NCBI GenBank assembly: GCA_008921705.1 | Contig: VFFE01007215.1 | Location: forward strand, 5,558,806-5,622,805 | From: Burhinus oedicnemus | Lineage: Eukaryota > Chordata > Aves > Charadriiformes > Burhinidae | DNA length: 64,000 bases | Reading direction: 5' to 3' | Shown here: positions 25,601 to 34,600 of the stretch, piece after piece | How the letters are laid out: every line of letters begins with the position of its first letter | How positions within the stretch are numbered: position 1 is the stretch's first letter | Program-made: the position numbers and the translations under genes | Notes under the pieces: model-generated | Seen by the model: only the letters and a program-made list of their open reading frames with translations | Databases searched by the model: none | What the model was told of the DNA's origin: nothing

Positions 25601-28600
25601 AAGCCTGTAACTAGCAGTGTTCCCCAGGGGTCAGTACTGGGCCCAGTCTTGTTCAACATATGCATCAATGACCTGGATGAGGGGACAGAGTACCCTCAGC
25701 AAGCCTGCTGATGACACAAAACTGGGAGGAGTGGCTGACACACCAGAAGGCTGTGCCACCATTCAGCAAGACCTGGACAGACCAGAGAGTTGGGCAGAGA
25801 GGAACCTAATGAAATTCAACAAAGGCAAGTGTAGGGTCCTGCACCTAGGGAGGAATAACCTCCAGGCACTGGTACAGATTAGGGGCTGACCTGCTGGAAA
25901 GCACCTCTCCAGAGAGGGACCTGGGAGTCCTGGTGAACAACAAGCTGACCATGAGCCAGCAATGTGCCCTTGTGGCCAAGAAGGCCAATGGCATCCTGGG
26001 GTGCATTAAAAAGAACGTAGCAAGCAGGTCAAGACAGGTTATCCTCCCCCTCTACTCTGCCCTAGTGAGGCCACATCTGGAGTACTGTGTCCAGTTCTGG
26101 GCTCCCCAGTTCAAGAAGGACAGGGAACTGCTGCAGAGAGTCCAGCGAAGGGCTATGAAGATGATCAAGGGAACAGAGCACCTCTCTTATGAGCAAAGCC
26201 TGAGACCTGGGTCTGTTCAGCCTGGAGAAGACTGAGAGGGGATCTCATCAATGCTTATAAATATCTAAAGGGCAGGTGTCAAGAGGATGGGGCCAGACTC
26301 TCTTCAGTGGTGCCTGGTGACAGGACAAGGGGCAATGGGCACCACCTGGAACACAGGAAATTCCATCTGAACACGAGGAAAAACTTCTTTACTTTGAGGG
26401 TGACAGAGCACTGGAACAGGCCACCCAGAAAGGTCATGGAGTCTCCTTCTCTGGAGATACTCAAAACCCATCTGGATGCACTCCTGTCCAACCTGCTCTA
26501 GGTGAACCTACTTCGGCAGGGGGGTTGGACTAGACGATCTCCGAAGGTCCCTTCCAACCCCTACCATTCTGTGAAACTCTCAGCTTAAGATGTCTGAGAA
26601 AGACCTAGACACTAACTGATCTTAAGATGAATATGAGATAACAGTATGATGCAAAGATGAAAAAGGTGATAGAATCTTAGAATCACCTAGGTTGGAAGGG
26701 ACCTTTAAGATCATCAAGTCCAACCATGAACCTAACCCTGCCAAAACCAGCACTAAACCATGTTCCTCAGAGAATCACAGAATTGAAGGACCTCTAAATT
26801 AGCGCACTTTTAGTAGACAAAAAGTATTAGTATCATTGAATGAGACACCAGTAAGACTTCACATGGAACAGCTTTTCAGTTACAGAGGCAAAAATCCTAA
26901 GCCATTTTCACAGTGGTACTCGGTAGCACTGGTACTCTTCTAGTTCACAGAAATAAAACCATAAAAAAAGAGGTAAGGAAAGTAGCTGACTCAAGAAGTT
27001 CCTGTCTGTATATTCTTTTGGCTCGACATAACCATATTTTTTGAAAATACTCTGAAAATTTATTTGAAAGTATCCCAGCTCTTATTTTGAATTTTAATAC
27101 ATGAATTTCCAACAAAGGCTTAGTATTTCAACATTTTAGCCAGCATTCTATTTGGAAGAAGGCAATTTGCAAGCCTTGGATACTACTTTCTGGGGTTCCC
27201 CCCCACCCAGAGACTTTCACATGTATGAATAGATCCTGACCAACAGATCTCTCCAATACATTCCAACCGGAAGACTGAGCACACATTTAAAAAAAAAAAA
27301 CCACAAACCAAACTGAAGTGCTAATATAGATGCCTCAAGGGAGGTTCTACAAGGAGCATCAAGACAGTGGTGTAGTGAAGACAGAAAGCAACAATTACAT
27401 GACATAAAATGAACTTCATTCTTTAAGACTTCAAGCGAATCTAATTATTCCTGAAAAGACTTACATCAGCTCTAACAAACACATCACAGTAAGAGGCAGC
27501 AGTCATCTTTCCCAACTCCCCACAAAATCTTGACAGCAATGGATTTTTTAGTAAAGGAAATGAAAGCAACTGTGAAGGACAGAGTCTTTATAGCTCTATA
27601 TATACACACTATAGATCACATATAGACTAAGAAAGCATAGACTGTATGTCAAAATCAAGAGCTCTACTTGAACTGGCAACTCCCTTCCCTAGTTCCAGAA
27701 GATCTCAGTATAAATCTTATCTTAGATCTAAGCCATCTTCTTAACTATGCAGACCAAACTTAATAGATCTTCAAATGCAAGCTGGCAAACAGAAGACGAC
27801 CAGACAACCAGGGCTACTTAGTGTCTAATATGAAATTAAATACTTCATTTAAGAGATAATCATAATGGTGACTATCGCTTACCTCTTGTAAAATCTTCTG
27901 TGCATCTTCTTGGGTTTCAAAAGTAACAAAGCCATACCTAAATAAAAATTACAGAAGCTAAGACTCTGAAGTTTGTATGTAAATTGTATTGCACGTTATT
28001 ACTTAATATACAGTACAAGTGACATTAAAAGGTAAACTAATGGGGGAAAAAAAGCCAGTCATAGAAATAAAGATTGCAGTAACAACTGTAATGTTAATTT
28101 AACATCCTTGTTATAGTCTACTTCCTAATATATTTAAGTACATTGTCATATAGTACTGTTTCTGTGCTGTGAATGAGTAGCCCATGTAGAAAGTTATGCA
28201 AAACTCTCTGTAATGTCCTTGTTAATCAGTGTTAAGTCTTTAGGTCCTTCATTTCTATTAAACAAAGATTTTGATCTGAAGCCCTCACTTGTTATGGGTG
28301 CCCAAGATGAGACACTTGGTATGTTGGTTGTTTTGTTGTTGTTGTTTTTTGTTTTTTTTTTTTAATACTATACGTCATAACACAGCTCCCACCTACTTCA
28401 GCAACAACTGTGAATGCTCCACACTTCCACAAGCACTAACCAGTATATTAAATTGATTTCTCCAAAAAAGCAGCAATGCAGACAGTGTTTATGTGTAATT
28501 ATTCTTGTAATTCTTGACATGACTAGCATTAAACAAGAGTTCTATGGTGATCAAGAACGAATTACTCTCCTACTTCGTGACACAGTGTGTCTCTTTCACC

Positions 28601-31600
28601 ATACCTGTTCTAACTGCTGCAAGAAATCAAATAGGCTTTCTACACAGAACTTCTCCAAAACCCCTCAATTCATTCCCAGAGAAATCCAGGCCACTGAACA
28701 TGGTACTGCTTATATAAAAGTAAGTATCTGATCTTATAATTAAAGTCTGTACCACAACACATACGTACAAAAAAGGATTTTTTTTTTTTCCCAAAACTAA
28801 CTTCAACTTTATGAATAACAACAATTTTTTTTTAGAAGTCTTTTAGTACTTTTGTATGCATATTTCTTAGGTTCATGGCTGATTTCTCAGGGTAATATTT
28901 CAGAAGATACCAAGAATACCTCTGTTATTCCAGCCAGCGGACAAATTTGCAATACAACGTATCATTCTTTGTGAGCACTGCTGTGCTTATTTGAGTACAG
29001 AGCTCCAATACGTCTCTGACCAGCTATACTTTTAAATCTGTGGGCTTTTCCTGTATTGCCTTCTCTAAAGAAATTTGGACACGTTTCCAAGTTCAAAGAG
29101 CACAGAAACTATATTCCTAGCTTAAGACCTTACCTACACAGACTCTTTATTCTATGGGCTATCTGGACAATAAACTAACAGACATAATCAATCACACAAA
29201 ATTCTAAGTTTCTTAAATCACTTGTCAACAAGAAGCAATGAAGACTGTGCTGGGTTTTCTATTGAAATCCCAATACCATTGAAAGTAATTATTCTCCAAC
29301 ATATTTACTGTGAGACATATGTTGGCAGTCACAACTGCATAATAATTGAATATTCTTGGGTTATTGTATTATATAGACACATGTACTGCAAGTCTCAGAT
29401 TTTTCTTGGAATTCAGTAAAAGGGTAAGAGCCTTGGTGACGGATCTGGGACCAGGACCAAGCCAAATATGCCATGCAGGTATATACTCTATGCTAAGACC
29501 TGCAGCTCAGTGTGTAATTTGCTGGTATATGTTAAGTGCTGACAGCATTAAAATTATAAGATTCAGACACCACAGGCTTACTGTTCAGAAGAGAACTTCT
29601 GATCAAAGTGAACTTTAAGTGAATTTCACAAGTACAAGTTCTCACGCACAGTCCTTTTTGCTTCAGCCCTCTTTCCGCCCTTCTGTGGCAGTACAGTTCC
29701 CTACCTTCTTTCTTTCACCATGCTTTGGGTTCTATCAGTAACTTTACTACCCAGTCTTAATCTTTCTCCAGATTCGCTCTTTGGCATTTCTCTTATTGTT
29801 GAATTGCAATCTTAGTCCCCTTTTCTGTAATCACGATTCATTGTCAGATTTCCCCCCCGCCATGTTCTTGTTGCAAAAATCTTCACACAAAATCTTACTT
29901 ATTGCCATGCACTCTAGCACAATCAGGTCTATCTCACCTCTTCCTCTATTCTTAGGCTTCTTTGCACACTGGCTTTTAGTAGGAGAAATACATATTTAAT
30001 AGTCCTAAAAAAGTAATGTAGTATCTACTTAAATTACTACTGTCATTAAAAAACCTGAAAGGACTATTGATTTTTTTCCTAGTTGCATACAGCTTCACCT
30101 TATACTACAATAACATGACTATAGACTTTTACAGTTATGTAAGTTAAAGACATTTATATGTAGATATTAAAGGACAAGAACAGATTTTCACATACATGGA
30201 ATAACTGGGAACATCAGTGACAAAGTTAATATTCCGAGCTATGACAAATCATAATCAAGTTTACTATAGTCAGTCAGCTTTCTGTTATATTTTCAATTCC
30301 CACAACATGCTTGTTCTACTATACTAACCCCTTTGATACTCCAGCTCTGTCATTTACTATCTTCACTTCTTTCACACTGCCATACTGAGCAAAAAACTTC
30401 CTCAGATCATTTTCATTAGTCTAGTACAGTAAATCGAGAGGGGGGAAAAAAAAAAAAAAGAAAAGTTGGTTTGCATAGGTATTCAATGAATATTTACCAT
30501 ATGACTTTTAATGGATATACTTTGGATAAAGTTTGCTACAAACTAATTACAACCCTGGATAGGAAGAGAGAATAAGCATATATGAGCCTCATAATGAGAG
30601 CAGTACCCTTCTTTGATTACTGCACTTTCATATTTGGCAATAATGCAAGAAAGCCACTAAAATATTAAAATTCCTCTTTTAGTGGATTTATGTAACAACT
30701 TACCCTTTACAGGCAAGACTGCTGAAGCAGGTTTACTAGATCTGAATTTTAGTTTCTGCAAATTATGTACTAGAGTGCTGTTTACAATATGAAACATCAC
30801 TGCAATGTTTTCAAACTTCAAAACAGCAGAGTATGTAGGCTTCCATAAAGGATACACACAGGTCACATATGAAAAAATCCCAACTAAACCACAGTAACTT
30901 AATGGTCAAATCCATCTAACGTACCGTGATCGCTCTTTCTAAAATACATTTAATATAAGACTCTGCAAATAAATTAAGTAGGACAAGGTCCTTTCAGTGG
31001 AGAATGGTCTAAATCCACTTGGAGGAAACTGTCCCCTTCTGAGTATGCATGGAGAAAGGCAAGTTCCTAATACAAAGGCATGCCTAAGCTATGTGAACAC
31101 TCAGCTACCTTCTATGAATCAGTTTCCTTCTACAATGTAAGCATGTATCAAATATGGTGCCCTAAACACCACATTTCAGGTTTAAAATTTTGTTCTACAG
31201 GGTCCACAGCTAATACTATACCTAATGCTGGAAGAAGTATGCTTGTATGCATGGATCTCTATATGCTTCAAGCAATTTCTATAGTCATCTATACTTTTTA
31301 TTTTAAGGATGTGTATCAGAAATACTATTTTACCTCTAAGTGAATGACTTTTATTGTTTTTAAAACTGTATGTATGCAATTTAGTAAATCCTCTCCTGCA
31401 CATCAAAGGCTTATCTGCCTCATCTAGTGTTTGAGAAGCAAGAAGATCTTAAAAGAAACAAAACCTAATTAAACAACTTTCATAACTGGAAAGAATATGA
31501 AGTTAATGCTCTTTTTGAGTAATTCTACCCTCAGGATACATTTTACAAAAAGAAATAATTCAGCTTTCTTACTAAAACCTCTAAGTCCAGCAGAGCGCAA

Positions 31601-34600
31601 TGACGGTAGAAGACTGCTTTATCTCCCTTACTAATCCAAGTATTCAGACACTAAAATATTAGGAAAACACTTGGTCACTCTGAAAGTGTGAGGAGTAACA
31701 ACAGATGCAAGTGCACTGAACAGGCATGAAATGCTTCAATGTTTTATTAAAGCTCAGTAATTGTGTCCTCTCCTTGGGAACTACCTGCACTAGTTCTTGA
31801 GAAACTACCCACCATGGAAAGGTTAAAAAGTTTCTGACTGGAGTCCAGAATCACTCTCTTGAATACGCTATCATGCTTTGTGCCTAAACAGAAGTGTGAA
31901 AGCCTGTGCGTACACAGGAAAACAAATTCACCCAAACAACTGATAGCTTATATAAAACAATTCTACAGCACATGCAAAAGTGTTCTCACATTTTTGAGTA
32001 ACAAGAAGTACAAAGTACAGAAGACTCACAGAGTAGTTTTTCTTTTCCCTTAAAATTTTCTCCGACGAACACCAAAATGTACCTGCATAGAAATGAAAGG
32101 CCTATAGATAAAATTTCCCATTTCTGGGAGGTTGTTTCTTTTAAGCTCCAGATGCAGCTCAGCTGCTTCACAAAGCTGAGAAAAAGAACCTATAACAAAA
32201 CAGTTGAAGGCTAAAATACTCCAAGAAACAACCAAAGAGTCCTAAAGATTGATCTGTCTGAAAGTGTCATTCAATACCTCAAAGACATGAAGGATGGCTA
32301 TACAAGACTAGAAACTTGGAAAGCCAAAGGTTTATCTGCAGAGTAGTGTATTAAAGGGGAATAAGAATGAAACACTATTCTAAGATTCACAGTGAAATTT
32401 TCAAAATCTGGACAAACATGGTACCTAGAAGCTTGCCAGAAACACATTCAGGACTTGGCTTTTCCTGCATGTGACAAGACAAAGGCACTTGTCAGATTCT
32501 TAAGAAAAGCCTTCACCTATGTCAAAGACATATGGCATACACCACTGAAAAAAGAGCTCTTCAGACCAGTATGAAGATGTACCCAACTAACTTCTCTTTC
32601 AGAATTGTTTCTCTAAATTTAAGAGGTCAGATGTTTCTGCTTACAAAGAGAAATCACCGCCATGGTGTCAGACCAAATGGAAGTATCTGGCACAATGATA
32701 AAAGAGCTTGCCAGAAAGCAATTAATTTTTTGTTGACTGTCTCACTTTTTCACAAAATAAATAGCTTTTTACCACCACCACCCCCCAGCTGATTGGAATA
32801 AGACCTTTGGGGGGAAAAAAAATCCCTAAACCACATCCAATGCTTTTTGCTGTAAGATTTACAATTAAAAAAATAATCCGAGACCGACATATATATCCCA
32901 TGATTTGAACAGAAATTTAAGGCTCCGCTTGATATCAAGAGTAGACAAATGGAAGAGTAGCTAAGATGTCTACAGAGATTTCATGCCTTCTATTTCCTTT
33001 CCCAACAAAAATCCATCTTCTTTCTCTTTATAGATACAAATACGCTTAATCCCTCTGTTGTGGAAATTAAGATTCATAACAGATTTTGACCTATTAGCAA
33101 CTGAAGCAAAAAGTCAAGAGATCCTTCAAAAATGAACAATAAATATGACAACTAACAAGAATATTGCTATGTTATGAAGAAAATTGTTTTAACCTTTGAA
33201 ATGGCAGAGAAGAAAGAACAGTGAGACAGGTCTTTTTACAGCTCTAGTAATTTGCTTACTATTAATGCAAAAAGCTACTGTGCCTCTTTGCTAAAGCCCA
33301 AAACATACAACATCTCTTCAATTATGAACGCCTCCATTTGAATTATCTCAGCCAAATGAGCCAGAAGATCCTGCAATTTCTTGTATTTATTATGCAAAAT
33401 AGCCTGAGTGAATTGTCATTCTTCCTCCTCTTCATCTGAGTCAGCGCTCAAATGGTCCTCAGCCTAGGAGGATTGAGGCAGAGAAGATACTATTGGTAGG
33501 AACAAAGAAACAGCTAAGCAGACCAACAATGTTTTGCAAAAGTCAATGAATTAATACATTACCTAAAGTGGTAAGAAAGAAATTGTATTACCTAAAGTGG
33601 TAATATATTAATATATTACCTAAAGTGGCAAGAAAGAAAAATGAGAGTAGCTGGTATAAAGATCTGGTGCATATCTTGCTACAAATGTTCGAAGAGACTG
33701 AACAATGTAAGAATGGTTCAATATTCACTGCTACTTGAGGTTTTTAGGCATATGCAAAAGCACAAGCATTCTAAGAAATAACATCAGTATTGCAAATTAC
33801 CCAGAGAAGCTTTAATATTTGTTTTAAAACAAACACTTGCTTTTAAGAAAATTACTATGGTAAGTGAGAAATACATGCACTGTAGCTCCTTCTTACTACG
33901 AACACTGGAAGAAAAGCACTAGAGGAACTGAAGCTACTGACATTTGCTCTGTTTGCAATCTATAATGTTGTATTTATAGTTTATTAAATTACACTGTTAT
34001 AGATAATAAAAAACCTTATAAATACTTTTCTGTCATAAGCTCTGCTGATTATAAAAACCACCTTTGAAAACAGGAAATTCTGAAGAACCAGTATGTCAAA
34101 AGCTTCTAGCAGCTAGGTGTACAAAGAGTCAACTTGGTAGTACAGTTATGTAAATCAAGGCTTAAAGCTCTGCGCTCTACTGTTGATTTCAATGTTATAG
34201 CGAAGGGTACTTACCACCGAAGCAAACACACCTGTCTCACATTTTTTCCTACTGATTTTTAAAGGATTATAAGTTATCATTTAGTAGTAAAATTAGGAAA
34301 AAAATACCTTAAAATCAATTCCTCCTACAAAGATGCGATTTGGAGTAACCGTTCCAAACCTTGGAGTACTGGTCAGGTTACTTAATGGCACCGGTGACAC
34401 AGTGTTGGGAGATGAAGATAAGGATTCTGTTTGTGTCTGATTTGTGGTCTGCTGATTGAAAGAAAATATTTTCAAATATTTTCAGTATCTTACATGATAT
34501 AAGCTATTAAAAAAAAAATCTTAACACAAAATACATACAGAACTTTTTGAGAGGCACAGCAAATGCTAACCAACTGAACATTAACCACATATTTTTATTC

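Larger units (their letters stand above)
23830..27882 (-). other. BOLL intron 4, carrying CR1 insertions
   Basis: Apart from two or three CR1 copies (25262-26573, plus; 26668-26800, minus) the intron is AT-rich and holds no gene. Another poly-T run lies at about 24581-24594. Confidence 0.85.
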
